Positions 32,765-45,352 are shown, numbered from the stretch's first letter. The stretch is DNA of 64,000 bases from Cranoglanis bouderius (GCA_023630585.1 CM042539.1:24216255-24280254); one strand, 5' to 3'. Numbers and translations are program-made. The notes: generated by a model not told the origin, from the letters alone.

Positions 32765-32990
32765 GGTTAATGCTCTGGGTTACTGATCAGAAGGTTGGGG
32801 GTTGAAATCCCAGCGCTGCCACTGTTGGGCCCTTAAGCAAGGCCCTTAACCCTCCCTGCTCCAGGGGTGCTGTTTCATGGCTGACCCTGCACTTTGACCC
32901 CAGCTTCCTAACAAGCTGGGATATGTGAAGATAAATAATTTCACTGTGCTGCAATGTATATGTGACAAATAAAGGCTTCTTCTCCTTAAC
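32765..32990 (+). mobile_element. tRNA-derived SINE
   Basis: Head phrase GGGTTACTGATCAGAAGGTTGGGGG with box B-like GGGTTGAAATCCC, then GCCACTGTTGGGCCCTTAAG, CAAGGCCCTTAACCCTCC, AAGCTGGGATATGTGAAG and a 3' CAATAAAGGC-like end (ACAAATAAAGGCTTC). The start is truncated before box A. Confidence 0.87.
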
Positions 32991-32994
32991 ATCC

Positions 32995-33945
32995 ATTACC
33001 ATCCAAAAAAAAGGTTGAAAATTTTGAACAAAAGAAATATTAAACAGGCCAATGACCAAAGTGTCAAAGCTAATGATTTACAAATCATTTAATGGTAGTG
33101 AGATTTAGAAAGTGATTACAAACAGTGTTTGCTCTCCTGCCCTGTCAGCAAAGAGGCATACAAACAGCCGCAGCACATATCGGCTTTGTGGAAATATTTC
33201 ACGGCTTTACTTGAGACATTAGACAAGCAATTTGTAAAAGACCGCCCTTACCTATCATAAGTGTTTTTTTTTTCTTTTGTAATTTACCTTACCATGTTTT
33301 TTTCCCCTTATTTAGAACATGTCCAAAAAGTAGAAGCTGTAATTTCCCTTTCCTTGATAGCTACATTAGCCTCAATACCTTAGTGCAAAACTAATGTAGC
33401 AAGATAACGAATCAAATCTTAGCTGATCAACTACATGAAAGTGAGAAGAGAAGGGTAAAATCTGTGCTGAAAAAGGAAGAGAAAAATTGCCAGTTACAGC
33501 GAACGACACAAAAGCACAGCTTAAGAAAAGTGAGAGAAGCCATAATTACATGAAGCCTAATTTTCTCTGCCTCTGTGTTATTTCTGTTCAAAGCCTCAGT
33601 CTTTATTAGCAGCTGATCCGTTTACAATCGACTTCACATCGCTTAGCCCTTGTAGTAGTGCTGCGGTATATATATTGCTTTTTAAACAGCAAGCCAAAGA
33701 GGTTAAATTACACACTGTAATATCTCTGAGGCCCCTTTTACACATAAAGCTCAACAGTACGCACATACAATGTTCACATTCTTGCATTTACACCTGCTAT
33801 TAAAAGCATATGCGTCTGGCCTCTTTGTGAGTGGATGCCGGTTTTCACTCGCATTAAATGGATGGCAATTACTGTAAAAGAGCAAAGTGCATACAGTATG
33901 CATTAAGTACCAGACAGAGGCGTAGATCACTGGGGGAGCACTCAC

Positions 33946-33980
<35 letters not shown>

Positions 33981-34435
33981 AAAATAGCAGTCATCCGAAA
34001 GCTTGTGGAAAACGACTGTGGTTTGGGATTATAAAAGTATAGGCCTATAGATTTTAGTAGCTAAAAAAGACAGCATTATAATAGTAGCTTCCTAGTAGCC
34101 TGAAAGCTAAGGAACTAATTATGAGATGGGATGCGAAATACTGTAAATCAACAATCAGTTAAAAAAAAAATGAACAAGTTCACTCAAGTTAAATGGAGAA
34201 CATTTTGAGTGTGTTAAATAAAATCTATTCAGGTATGTTGGATTTAGCTAATTAGACTTCGCATTGGACCAAAATGTCAGCCACAAAGATTGTGACTGAA
34301 AACAAAAAAGATTAAATAGGTGTACAATGAAGTATCAAATCTTTTGAAACACTTTACACATAATGTTAATGGTAATGATAACTGGACGAAGATTAAAACT
34401 GCTACATTCTCATTACAAGCCAATCAAAAGCATTC
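32995..34435. other. No gene recognised
   Basis: AT-rich DNA with a 30-base A run at 33949-33978 after CTCACTGT, possibly one end of a small ACTGTAAAAA-type element. The stretch 33720-33900 (GGCCCCTTTTACAC, GCATTTACACCTG) resembles the ends of the foldback element at 3.3 kb but is not clear. Confidence 0.4.
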
Positions 34436-34439
34436 CGCT

Positions 34440-35124
34440 GGCCGGATTCACAAAAACCTTCTTAAGAAAGAAGTTAAGAAAGTTCTTAAGATAAATATTA
34501 AAAAGTTCATAAGAACGTTCCTAAGTGCAGTTCTTGAAAAATTCGTGAGAAGTTCTCAAATATTTTCTTAAGAACATCTAAATTTTTACCTTAAGAATAA
34601 AACGACAGTAGTGTAATGTCTACAAGAAATTCAGTACTGGCAAATTTGTATTATCCTTTTTTTTAAGCAGTCACCTCCCCATCATTTATTCAAATGTACA
34701 GGGCGTGAGATGTGTTCGTTTAACAACATTAACCGACACTAACCGTCGTAGGAGAATTTACTTGCTGGAAAGTGGAAACCAATAAGCCAAGTATTATAAG
34801 TAAAATATTGTAGTAGTTATGCAGTATTTATTATATGTTGTAAATTTTATAATTTTGTAATGTTTAATATTTGAATAAACCCAATAAATTCATTAAAGAT
34901 CTTACTGTTTGGAAATCTATGACAAGTTGGCAGTTATCCTAACTTTTATCCTAAGTTATTTTTAAGAACATTCTTTTTAAGAATTTGAAATTTTCTTAAG
35001 TTTTTCTTAAGAAGAATTTTTGGGAATGCAAAATATTCGTAACTTTTTTTCTTAAGTTAGAAAATAAGAACAACATGGCAGTTAAGAAGAATTTTATTCT
35101 TAAGAATGTTTCGTGAATCCGGCC
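34440..35124. mobile_element. Foldback/MITE element with GGCCGGATTCAC ends
   Basis: Starts GGCCGGATTCACAAAAAC and ends GTTTCGTGAATCCGGCC. Both sides are dense in CTTAAGAA: the left 130 bp and right 180 bp are extended imperfect inverted repeats. About 685 bp, no coding frame. The target duplication is not visible. Confidence 0.8.
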
Positions 35125-35789
35125 CCAGGTCTCCGTCATCAGAACAAGACAGCAAACCTGTTTTATTCCATCCTAAAATGTAAAATTTCATAATGTCTAT
35201 TTGCAAATATGAAATCCTGATGATATATTTACACACCAGAGCAGGATCAGCTTTCAGTTTCACAGACCTGATTTCACTGGAGTATCGCAGCTTAATGATA
35301 CTTGTGCATGTCTGGAATCTGGCGTTAGCTTCGCCTTTGACTCAAAGCTGTAAAGATGATCAGCAAATAAACAAGACATCACTGTCTTTTTTGGATGGAA
35401 GCACTTCTATACAAAAAAAAGTGAGATAGCACTTGGGCTGAGATGTGTTTATCTTTAACAGTGATGTGTTTCCCATTGTGTCGTGCTGCAGCTCTCCTGC
35501 TGCCTCTGTGTGTGAAAAAGACAGTTTCGCGCTTTGTTGGATGCACATGATGCACCAGTCTCAGATTTTTTCCCCTCACCATAATGCAATTACACATACT
35601 CCTTCTTTCTTACTTTATCCATCTTTGCTAATTATCACAGAGGCAAGACGATGCATGTGCAATAAAATTACCAACTCTTTCTGAAGGCAATCTGATTTTT
35701 TTTTCTGGGACATGGGATGGGAGGTTTTTTTTCTGGAAGTGGGTGGAGCTTTACTATGTACAGAGCTGGCACTTCAGGAACATCATACC

Positions 35790-36105
35790 AATAATATGAT
35801 GTATCAAACCCTTCAGAAGATTCAGAATGCAGCAGCACGCTTTGTTTTCAACCAACCCCAAAAGGACCCATGTCACATCCCTCTTCATCTCCCTGCACTG
35901 ACTTCCTGTACAAGACCTTGTATGGAACAGCACCCCCCTACCTCAACACTCTCCTGGAGGTTATGTTCCTTTGGTTAATGACCGATGCCTGGTAGTGCCT
36001 ACTCAGTGAGACATGAGGTCCCTTTCCAGAACCTTCAAAATGACTGTCCTTCAGTGGTGGAATGAACTTCCAACCTCAATCCAGAGAGAAGAATCCAGCA
36101 CTCAA
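35790..36105 (+). mobile_element. L2-type LINE reverse-transcriptase 3' fragment
   Basis: Translation across lesions gives LQKIQNAAARFVFNQPQ, then an LHLPAL-like piece, and further on LQWWNELPTSIQREES. These match the QNAAARLVF ... WWNELP blocks at the end of L2/CR1-like reverse transcriptases. Frameshifted and 5' truncated, hence dead. Confidence 0.8.
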
Positions 36106-36109
36106 TGGC

Positions 36110-37945
36110 TCCTGTCTATAGATGCAGGAATGGTTTCTTTGACGGATAGAAATCAGCCAAGAAACGAAACAAGAAAGTCTATCTTCCAGTTTATTAGCAC
36201 AACAACAAAGCATGGAAGATCAAGTTCCCTGAGGCCAGCAAGAGTCTGACAAAGCCAATTATGAAACGTGGACCATGTTGTACTCAGCATGCATGGCTCC
36301 TGTAGCAGCAAGGTATTGCTTGAAAGTGATTTTAATACTGATGGTTTCATCAGAGGCCAAGCAGTGAACATTTATGCATAAACGACTGGCTTAAGCCTTA
36401 TTAAAACATTAAAAAAAAGCTTAAAAGTTTAAAAATAAGCTTTAATAACTTCTCTGGCTTCAATTAAAGATTTGAAGCCTTTTGAATGGTGCAATTAGAG
36501 CTGCTGAAATATTGGCTTATGTAAGACAAGAGTCATGTAAACAGTAAATATGATGTGGGGTCTCACAGAGGGCAGGACATTTCTATTAGTGACCTCAGGA
36601 GGGATGGGCGGTGATTAATGTATCCACCTTTTCACACAAGCCTAATGAAAATTAGTCATTATCCGGCAAGACAACAATAATTAATACACATACGGCAGTA
36701 ACAACAGGCAGAAAATATAACAGGGCTGACTGTAGTCCTGCATAAACATGCACAGGCATGAATTCAGAATGCAAATAAAATAATTGACTTCTTGTTTGCC
36801 ACAAAAGTGCATAGTCAGGTATCTTTAACAAGAGTGTTGGATACAACACTGTATCAATCACCCTACTGCATATGAAATCACTACTTTGATCCAATCCTGC
36901 TCATATCACTGAGAAAGTAAGAGAAAGACTTCAGTGTAGGAGAAGAAAAGAGGGGTGGGGTTGGGGGACACTGACTACTGACTACATTCCCAACACACCC
37001 ATCTTTCTTAGCACCAACCCTCTATTCCCAACACAAAACAATTCCCACCACCCAACACTAAATTCCCCAAAGTACAACCACTCACCAACACTACACTCCC
37101 AACACACCACCATTCTCACCAGACTGCATTGCCTACAACACAACCATTCCAAGATATCATTGTTCTTACCAACAATGCATTCCCAAAACACAAAATTTTA
37201 ACAGGAAAAACCAGACAAAGAATAGAGCTAAGCAGTTCAGAGATTAATGCACTTACTCAAGGGCCCTACAGTGTCTTTTTGGCAGTTCTAAAATTTGACA
37301 TACTTTTGGTAGTTTGCGAGTTTATATGTTATTCAGTCCAGACCTTGAAAAAAAGCACACACTTTTGTCCAGATCTTCACAATCTATCCTGAAAAATCTC
37401 CAGCTTTTCCTGATTGGCTGGCAGGAAAATTTAGCCCACTAGGTCTGACAAAATACTTGCAGCCCAAAGGAATAAAATATTGATAAGCAGAGACCCCTAA
37501 CTCCCAGAGATGGCTTTGCACACTGGGTCTGAGAATACCCAGGGGGTACAGGTGATCAAAGTAAACCAGGGAAATATAGAAAAAGCATGGTATTGTGTAA
37601 GAAACCTATAATAAAAAGACACAGATACAATACAGGTAGAATGAAAGAGAGGGAGGAAGTCTGAGGATGAGGCTCTGAGGAACGCTTCATAGGAATGAAT
37701 ACGTGTCTTTAATGAAAATTCTAGGTGCTTGAGGTTGCTCAATTTGGCACAGTGCAGCACTTTATTGGAGCTCCATCAGATTTGACGTTAACACTGTTAA
37801 CACTGTCACTGGAGAGAGTACTTGCAGTTCTTGCAGAACTGCTGAAGATGTTCACACTGCTGATTCGAAATAATATATACACCTGTGGCATATTATGTGT
37901 ATTAAGCTAACGATTTTTTCGTTTTTATACCAACGCATTGTTGAA
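36110..37945. other. No gene recognised; CCCAACAC-rich patch
   Basis: 36985-37190 is a C/A-biased patch repeating CCCAACAC and ACCATTC-like phrases, a degenerate simple repeat. The rest is unique AT-rich DNA without domains. Confidence 0.45.
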
Positions 37946-37950
37946 TTCTC

Positions 37951-38600
37951 GAATCTGTTTGTTTAGAAGGTGTTGCAGTATTAATTTTCTCTACTGGCAC
38001 GACTCTGACAGTAGTGCTGACTGTAATTCAAATGACAGGTTTATATGAACGCGCTTATTCTAACACGTTATCATTCACGTAACAACTCATTCACAGGGAC
38101 TTGTATGCCAAACGAGCGACATAATACAAGCCTAATAATAAAGAGATTTTTTAAAAATGTGAGGAATAGTATAATTGGCAATACGGTGAAGTTTTCTGTA
38201 AGGAGACGTTTAATTTACATTTATGCAAGGAGCCTACAGTGTCCGATATTTGTAACAATCAGTAGGTTTTCCACCACGGGAAAGTCTTCAGGACTTATTT
38301 AAAAAAAGGCTGGTGAGAGAATTACTTTATATGTAGCTACTATAACATAAGTAATAACAGTAACTAGTCTCACAGATGTTCCACAACATTAAATGTAACT
38401 CTAAACAGTTCAAAGCATGACTTGTCATTTATTAATGCAGTAAAAAAAAATTGTATTTGTTGACAAAATCGCTGTAGAATAAGAGGAATAAAACACTTTG
38501 TTATGTGCTGTTTATAGGAAAAGAATCCGTACATCCAATAATCATGAATTATTTTCCAATAACAGCAGTGTTTTATTCCTTATATAAATATAACCAAGAA
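37951..38600. repeat. Family P palindromic repeat, copy 5 (left arm plus core)
   Basis: Starts GAATCTGTTTGTTTAGAAGG, continues through ACTCTGACAGTAGTGCTGAC, GGAAAGTCTTCAGGACTTAT and GTTCCACAACATTAAATGTA to the core TTATAGGAAAAGAATCC ... GAATTATTTTCCAATAA near 38514-38563. Same order as copy 2. Its arm is the inverse of copy 6. Confidence 0.75.
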
Positions 38601-39144
38601 TATTTAATATACCCTCATAAAGAAACAAGTGTATGTACAGTATGTATGTATATCCAATTGCCTCTGGTTTCTCACTGTTATTATCATTGTCTCTGGATCA
38701 AAAAATTATTAAAGCCTGCAAAATCTTTTCCTGCAAACTGAGGAACTCTTTCAACTCTCAAACAGGTTTCAGAAAACCATCTGATCATCATTTAATTCCT
38801 ATATAAAAACTCCAAAACCAGGCTAGGGTTAAGAACAGTAATTAACCCAAACACAAAGAAAGTGCCTAAATTCTTTTTTTTTTTTTTTTTTGGAGGAATA
38901 AAGGGACAGACAGCTGAACTGATGTCTCAGATAAGCACTTCTAACGTCCTTGAATTTTCACTCACTGAACTGAATGAGAAGAAAGTAAAGGTTTAATTAT
39001 AATTATAAACTCAATTATACAGTTCTTATTATAAGTATATGGAAGAGACAACCACACATACAAGGGAATAAATTACACTATTGTAACATAATGATGACTT
39101 TTTACATAATAAATGACATGATTCGTCCTTAAGAATATGTTCTG

Positions 39145-39654
39145 AAGTTACTGATACCACCGCAAAGTTGATTATTTTGCAATAAAACCGTGTCCTGAGA
39201 GTTTTATTCCTTTTAAACCACTGCAATTTGCCAATTTTTTTTTTTACTGAATGAGGAATGACACACAAGAATGTACTTCTAATTAGTTTATAGTTACATG
39301 TAAGATTGTGGAACGTCTGCGGACCAAGTTAGTTCCTGCTATCACTTATGCTACAGAACTCTTTTATCCTGTTCTTGAAGTTAATAATACGTGTTACAGA
39401 GAAACCGGAAAGGCCTCTCTCCTGAAGATTTTACCATGGTGGAAAACTTACTTGCTGACACTGGAGACTACTTCTATAAATGTTAAATAAACATCTTCAT
39501 CCAGAAGACTCCACCATATCAAAGACTATATGTTTTTTCTAACTTATTAGAACATACAGATTAATATAAACCTGTGATTTGAACTACAGCCGGCGCTACT
39601 GTCAGAGCTGCTGCTATAGAAAATAAACCAACACCACCTGATCAATCAGATTCA
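39145..39654. repeat. Family P palindromic repeat, copy 6 (half core plus right arm)
   Basis: Starts at the right half of the core (GTTGATTATTTTGCAATAA) and continues TTGTGGAACGTCTGCGG, GACACTGGAGACTACTTC, GCTACTGTCAGAGCTGCTGC to CCTGATCAATCAGATTC. It runs opposite to copy 5. Confidence 0.75.
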
Positions 39655-40248
39655 AGAAATCAACAGTGCTGTGATGTAAATCTGTGTGATAGATAAAATG
39701 GGGTGGTAATTAATATTTAAAAAACAAAGAAACACCAAAATAACAGTTACAGATGATACATGTGACATTTTGCCTTTTGAAGGCTCGATAATGCAATCAA
39801 CAAGGATCAATAACCACATTTATAATGTAAAAGGGTATTCTTATGATGAATTATATATTACACAACAATTAAAACTACTGATCCTGTTTGTTCTGTTTGA
39901 GTTAAAACGGCCCAGTTTAAATTACTGCTAGTAATTAACAATGCTAAAAATGCAACATGTACTGTATTTATTTGAGTATTTACAGTACTGTATGTGTGGC
40001 TTGATTTCACTAAAATACTGGGGAAAATTTAACAAAAATGTGATTTTTACTGCCTCTCTACCTCTTATTAACACTACTAGTGTACACAAAGCAGCCATCA
40101 GGGATTTGGGGCTCTTACTGTATACAGTAATGAGATATCAATACAAAGATTTGTTATATTGTGGATATTAAAATAACATTTATTACATTTATATTGTTGT
40201 ATAATCTAAAGATGGCTTCCAGAACATTGATAAGTAGCGAACAGGAAG

Positions 40249-40560
40249 CCTGGTGGTAGCTCAGTGGTTAAGAAGTTGGGCTATTGATAGGAAGGTCATG
40301 AGTTCAAATCCCAGCACCGCCAAGCTGCCACTGTTGGGCACTTGAGCAAGGCCCTTAACCCTCAACTGCTCCCCGGGCGCCGCAGCAAAAATGACTGCAC
40401 ACTGCTCTGGGTGTGTTCATGGTTTGTACTGTGTGTGTTCACTACTCACAACTCCTAATGTGTGTGCACTAACTTGGATGGGTTAAATGCAGAAGACAAA
40501 TTCCAAGTATGGGTTACCATACACTGGCCTTCACATGTCACTTTCACTTAATGTCTGCAG
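40249..40560 (+). mobile_element. tRNA-derived SINE, full head and long tail
   Basis: Box A-like GGTAGCTCAGTGG and box B-like GAGTTCAAATCCC, then GCCACTGTTGGGCACTTGAG and CAAGGCCCTTAACCCTCAAC, followed by a tail with TGACTGCACACTGCTCTGGG and ending TTCACATGTCACTTTCACT. Same head as 12079-12270 but with a different tail. Confidence 0.88.
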
Positions 40561-40645
40561 TGATAATTCCAGTGTAAAGTGGCATTTATGAGTAAGAAGC
40601 CCAAATTTGGCCTTGGATTGCTTTCTGTAATTCTCTGGAGCTCAG

Positions 40646-40770
40646 CTGGTAGCCTGTTCTCATTCAGCTTTTATATTCACTTACGGCAAATTCGCTTATA
40701 TTCAGAATACTGAGTCGTTGAAGGTTCAGGCTTTTCTGTTGTGAAGAAGAGGCGGATTTTCCCTGAATAT
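40646..40770. repeat. Direct duplicate, unit 1
   Basis: CTGGTAGCCTGTTCTCATTC through ATATTCAGAATACTGAG to GAGGCGGATTTTCCC. The same text, diverged by roughly 15%, recurs 776 bp downstream at 41422-41545. Confidence 0.85.
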
Positions 40771-41221
40771 AAACAGTATACAGTACATTACAGCAGCCTC
40801 AAAACGAAGCTCTAAACCAAAGCTTTCCCTACGCAAGGCTCAACCGTGTTACATTATATTACTTTTTAATTCATTTTCAATTTTATTGTGTAAGTGAAAG
40901 CCCAGCATTCTCAGCAAGGGCAGGATCCATGAGGTGTTAGTTATGTAACAGCATGAAAGGTGAGGATGAAAACAAGATTTTGCGTTTTTAATTTGCATTC
41001 CTGTTTGTTTTTAAGTTTTTATCTCTTGACATTCTGTTACTTTTCAAGTTTAACATCAACGCTAAAGAACGCAAGCACCGAGAACAGTTCAGATATAAAA
41101 ATCCAGATGATGTTCTTGATCGTAAACAAATATCAAGGAGAGTTTTGGTTGGTGACTAGCCAGTGATAACAACTCAAATGTCTGGAATTCTTGCAAGAAC
41201 ATGCCTTAAAAACTGATTTAA

Positions 41222-41283
<62 letters not shown>
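41222..41283. repeat. (AAT)n microsatellite
   Basis: About twenty uninterrupted AAT units. Confidence 0.97.
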
Positions 41284-41351
41284 GGTGCAAACTCAGAAAT
41301 ATAACCATCAAATATTTGTTAATGTGCTATGAGCAACACTTTTTTTGGATG

Positions 41352-41378
<27 letters not shown>
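41352..41378. repeat. Poly-T tract
   Basis: 27 consecutive T, within the spacer between the two direct duplicates. Confidence 0.95.
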
Positions 41379-41382
<4 letters not shown>

Positions 41383-41421
41383 CAGGAAGCTCAAACTAGC
41401 TATGTTAGCTAGCTAACTTCT

Positions 41422-41545
41422 CTGGTAGCCTGTTTTCATTCAACTTTCATATTCACTTACTGCAAATTTGCTTATATTCAGAATACTGAGCCACTGAATG
41501 TCCAGGCCTTTCTGTTGTATAAATGAGGCAGATTATCCCAGAAAT
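41422..41545. repeat. Direct duplicate, unit 2
   Basis: CTGGTAGCCTGTTTTCATTC, GCTTATATTCAGAATACTGA and GAGGCAGATTATCCC match unit 1 at 40646-40770. Confidence 0.85.
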
Positions 41546-41667
41546 GCTACACTACATTACTACGTTAGCTGGTTATCTAGCCATATTTTCTCATAGCTCA
41601 TCTATCTATCCCTCAGACCTTTTCAATATTTGACCAGCTTTTGATTCATTGGTATTGAAGCATTTAT

Positions 41668-41845
41668 ACAGTACTTTAGGCACATGCAAAGAAATGCTGT
41701 AGAGCAAAGATGCCTTCAAAATAATGAAATTAACTGTTTCTACATATAAAAAAAATACTGTAAAAAGCAGTAAACAGTAGGAAATGAAACAAAGTCAATA
41801 TTTGGTGTGACAAAAAATGAAAAATAAAAATAGTAGTCTCTGGTG

Positions 41846-41850
<5 letters not shown>
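41668..41850. mobile_element. Family M MITE, copy 2, truncated
   Basis: Matches 14229-14425 including GCACATGCAAAGAAATGCTG and AGTCAATATTTGGTGTGAC. The match stops at CTCTGGTGCAAT, where a long (TA)n run takes over. Confidence 0.85.

Positions 41851-41927
<77 letters not shown>
41847..41927. repeat. (TA)n tract
   Basis: About 40 TA units that begin exactly where the family M copy stops. Confidence 0.97.
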
Positions 41928-41929
<2 letters not shown>

Positions 41930-42834
41930 AAACTTAGAGTGACTTAAAGAAGCCGATATGAGTAGCCAAAATCCCTGCTCAGGTAAATGTAGTGCAGTAA
42001 TGCAGTATATGCGCCATAAAACACCATCTGGGATTCAGCAACAAAAGAATATTGCTGGGAAAAACAAAGCCGTAAGTAACAAAATAAATGTCCTTTTTTG
42101 TCTTTACAAATTTATTCGAGTAAAAAAGCCCATAATATAAACAGCTTGTGAGCTTTATTTCAGCCTGTAGCAGCAATGCAGCAGCACATGATGAACTCTC
42201 ACTGGCTATAAAAACTTTGTGAAAGTTCGAACTGTCCCTGAAAATAAAGAATGAAAATCTCACTACATTAATCGAATTTATTTGATCATATTCAGCCATA
42301 ATGCAGCTTTAGAACAAGCTGGTGGATTGATACAGACATTTGCAGGTAATATGGACACCCATTGGGGGAAAGCAACCACAGGCCTGGATTTACTAGGCTC
42401 TCAAATAAAAAGTGTTAATTTGTGTATGCAATGTGATAATTTGTATGAGAGCATGTTGCAGGTGTTTAACAATTAAGACTTGCTTAAATGAGGTCTTGCA
42501 AATTAGGGGACGGAAACAATATTTTTGATATATTCTGGATAGGTGGGTTTGGTTCTCAAAACGACTTCCGAAAGAGTGAAACTGAAACACAAATAATAAA
42601 TAATTCACAAATAATTCTGATTAAAGATGACACGTGTCAAATTATTCAAAATACGATATAACACAACATAAATCCCTCCACAATATGATATTATTTCTGT
42701 TTATATGAATGAAAATGTTTTCATAGACTCTGAATGCTGCTCGCATTGAAGGTGTGGAAAATATCCATAAAATGAAGCCAACACCAACACTAATGCAGTA
42801 ATATTGTCATAATTGCTTTTCTGTGATTATTATG

Positions 42835-42985
42835 TGATTTTATTGTATTTTTCTTTATTGTTCTTATTGCATGTATGTTCTCTTCTTGTATATTTCATTG
42901 TATTTGTATTTCTTCTCTTGTAAAGCACTTTGAGATGCAACTTTTAAATGCACTATAGAAAATAAAGTTTTATTATTGTTATAAT
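42835..42985 (+). mobile_element. LINE 3' tail (L2-like)
   Basis: TTGTAAAGCACTTTGAGATG, TGCACTATAGAAAATAAAG and TTTTATTATTGTTAT are the usual 3' end of fish L2-like LINEs. No coding part remains. Confidence 0.7.
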
Positions 42986-42989
42986 TACA

Positions 42990-44205
42990 AGAGATGTTCT
43001 CATTATTCCCACATAGTCTCATGTTTTTAGATACTGGGACATACTGTAATTTTGACAAAATTTAATATAAAAATGGTTTTTATTTTGTCTTCAAAATGGG
43101 TGAAATTGTATACACTGATTCTGAACTCGAGCTTAAGCCCATTTTTCTTGCATGATACTGACTCGAGCAAGGAGTAGTATTAAGTTCAGCGCCACTGTCT
43201 GACAGTTTGATGTAACCACAATATGTCACACTGAAATTGAGGTGTTAGGCTGGAATTACACTCAAGAAAACTACAGAATAGCATTTGAGGCCAATATTAA
43301 ATATGACGCTATTAATTAATTAATAGTATCATTCCTTTAAAGTCCAAAGGTTTTGAGTTTTTGGAACAGAGGACATCAGAGGAGACAACCTCTTAATCCG
43401 AGTTATTTCTTATTTCAAGGACTGAAATGATTAGGATTACACTTAAAGTGAGTCACAAGCATAGCAGATGAGTGTTTGGTCAGCTTATCCTTCAACGTTT
43501 TCTTTAAGCATCAACAAAACATTGGCATTCATTATTTTATTAATTTGACAATCAAACTAGTGAATTAAAGGCATCATAAAATAGCTTATATCTGGTAACC
43601 ATTGTTGCCAACTCTGAACACAGCCCTGAATAGTTAAAGAAAGCACGCCTCAGAGGGAAAGTGCTTAATGTTTTTGTGAGGGTGAAATCTCATGTGATAA
43701 CCTTTGTTTGGTAAAGAATTTAAAAAGTTCACTCCTGACAGCTACACAGTGTTTTGCTACATCTCCACAGAGCCACTCTGCAATGGTTTGAGCTTCATTA
43801 TATCCAGGAAATCGATGAAGCAACAGGAAAACCTTTGCAGCCTCGGTCTCTGGCTATGTACTAATAAGTGGACGCGTAGGCTGAGGTTAAAGGTCAGGCA
43901 GAAGAACAGTGGACTCCAGTGTGCACTCAGTTGGGCAAGTGAGCACCATACTGCAATAAATAATGGTTGTGTGTCTGTCATTGTGAAGCTGCACAGTCGG
44001 GGGGCAAAGAACCACTTTTGTCACCTCAGGTTTGAACTCTCATGAGCTACATTGTCCAGTTTATTGAGGATCATATAAGAAGACATGGTAGTAGCCAAGA
44101 ATTTCACATTTTGCACTGTATAATTTGTACATAATACTGTGAATACTGATCCATTTTAACGATCTAGTAGCATGTATTAATGTAATAATCTGTTATAAAA
44201 TGTAT
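42990..44205. other. No gene recognised
   Basis: Unique DNA. The 113-residue open frame at 43704-44045 has an overlapping frame on the other strand, no domain and no splice context, so I do not call it. Confidence 0.4.
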
Positions 44206-44207
44206 TT

Positions 44208-44208
44208 T

Positions 44209-44295
<87 letters not shown>

Positions 44296-44353
44296 ATCAT
44301 CATGTATATATTATATATATATATATATTTTATATATATATTATATATATATA

Positions 44354-44439
<86 letters not shown>
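44208..44439. repeat. Compound (TA)n/(TG)n/(TA)n tract
   Basis: TA runs, a central TG run at 44270-44295, then TA runs broken by TT steps. About 230 bp in total. It makes spurious Tyr-Ile frames. Confidence 0.97.
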
Positions 44440-44442
<3 letters not shown>

Positions 44443-44632
44443 GTGTTATAAAACATGTTAACTTGAAGCTCGTAGGAACTAAGCACAAGCACAAGTACCG
44501 AAGCATTTCAGTACTACCGAGTAGAAAAAGCCTCAAATATTCGGTGCTTATTTTCTATACCAAAACATTAAAAAAAAGAAAAGAAAAACAAAACAAAATA
44601 AAAACATTCTATGACGCCCATGTTCTTAACTC

Positions 44633-44871
44633 ATTATAACTTAGAATTCTTTGTAAGTTGGTAATAATTCCTTGCAAACATTTTTTATAAACTCTAATAA
44701 TTGGTTATTATTAAGTATAAAGGTTGTGCAATACAGTACATAGCATTATAATCAATAGTGACACTTGCACTACAAAGTGATTATTCATTATCAAGGAATT
44801 GTTACACTACATTATTAGAGTTTATAAAAATTCTTACCAAGAATCTTTACCAATTTACAAAGCATTATAAT
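44633..44871. mobile_element. MITE with ~75-bp inverted repeats
   Basis: The left arm ATTATAACTTAGAATTCTTT...TTTATAAACTCTAATAATTG is mirrored by ATTATTAGAGTTTATAAAAA...TTTACAAAGCATTATAAT. About 239 bp, no coding content. Family not identified. Confidence 0.82.
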
Positions 44872-44874
44872 CAC

Positions 44875-45350
44875 ACTTATAATAATGTATGAAGCGAAAA
44901 TGTGAACAAAATGTCAAATGACTGTCTGACTCTGACTGGCTTCTTGATGCATGGAGAGCAAGGTCTAAAAGCTGGCATAATTCATAAAACAATAGATCCC
45001 GGTGCAAAGAAATACTTAATGTAGTAGTTGCAAAGTCAGGAAATACACCAAATCTGGTTAAATATTTGATTAAACATGGGATTACTGTAATCTCCACTGA
45101 CAACCTGCATAAAGAACAACACTGCTCTGATGCCGCCAAAAGCCACAACAAACAAACACAGAAACAAATGTTTTCACTGGGGTAAGCTTTCTACTAATAC
45201 ATTTACCAAGCATTTTTTTTGCTTCAAGTTTCATTAAGAACCATAAACCATAAACGCTAATTTATTCTCCATAGGTTTTTATGAGAAATGAGACCTTTTT
45301 ACTATGACGCTTTGATTTGTTGTATGTAGAAACTCTGACAGGACTAGGGC
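44875..45350. other. No gene recognised
   Basis: AT-rich unique DNA; one minus-strand frame (44855-45151) without a domain. Confidence 0.35.
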
Positions 45351-45352
45351 TG

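Noticed and set aside
41740..41931. Open frame of alternating Tyr-Ile
   Set aside because: Pure translation of a (TA)n tract; the same holds at 44193-44639 and 60392-60664.
43704..44045. 113-residue plus-strand frame
   Set aside because: No recognisable family, no splice context and an opposing frame; probably chance.
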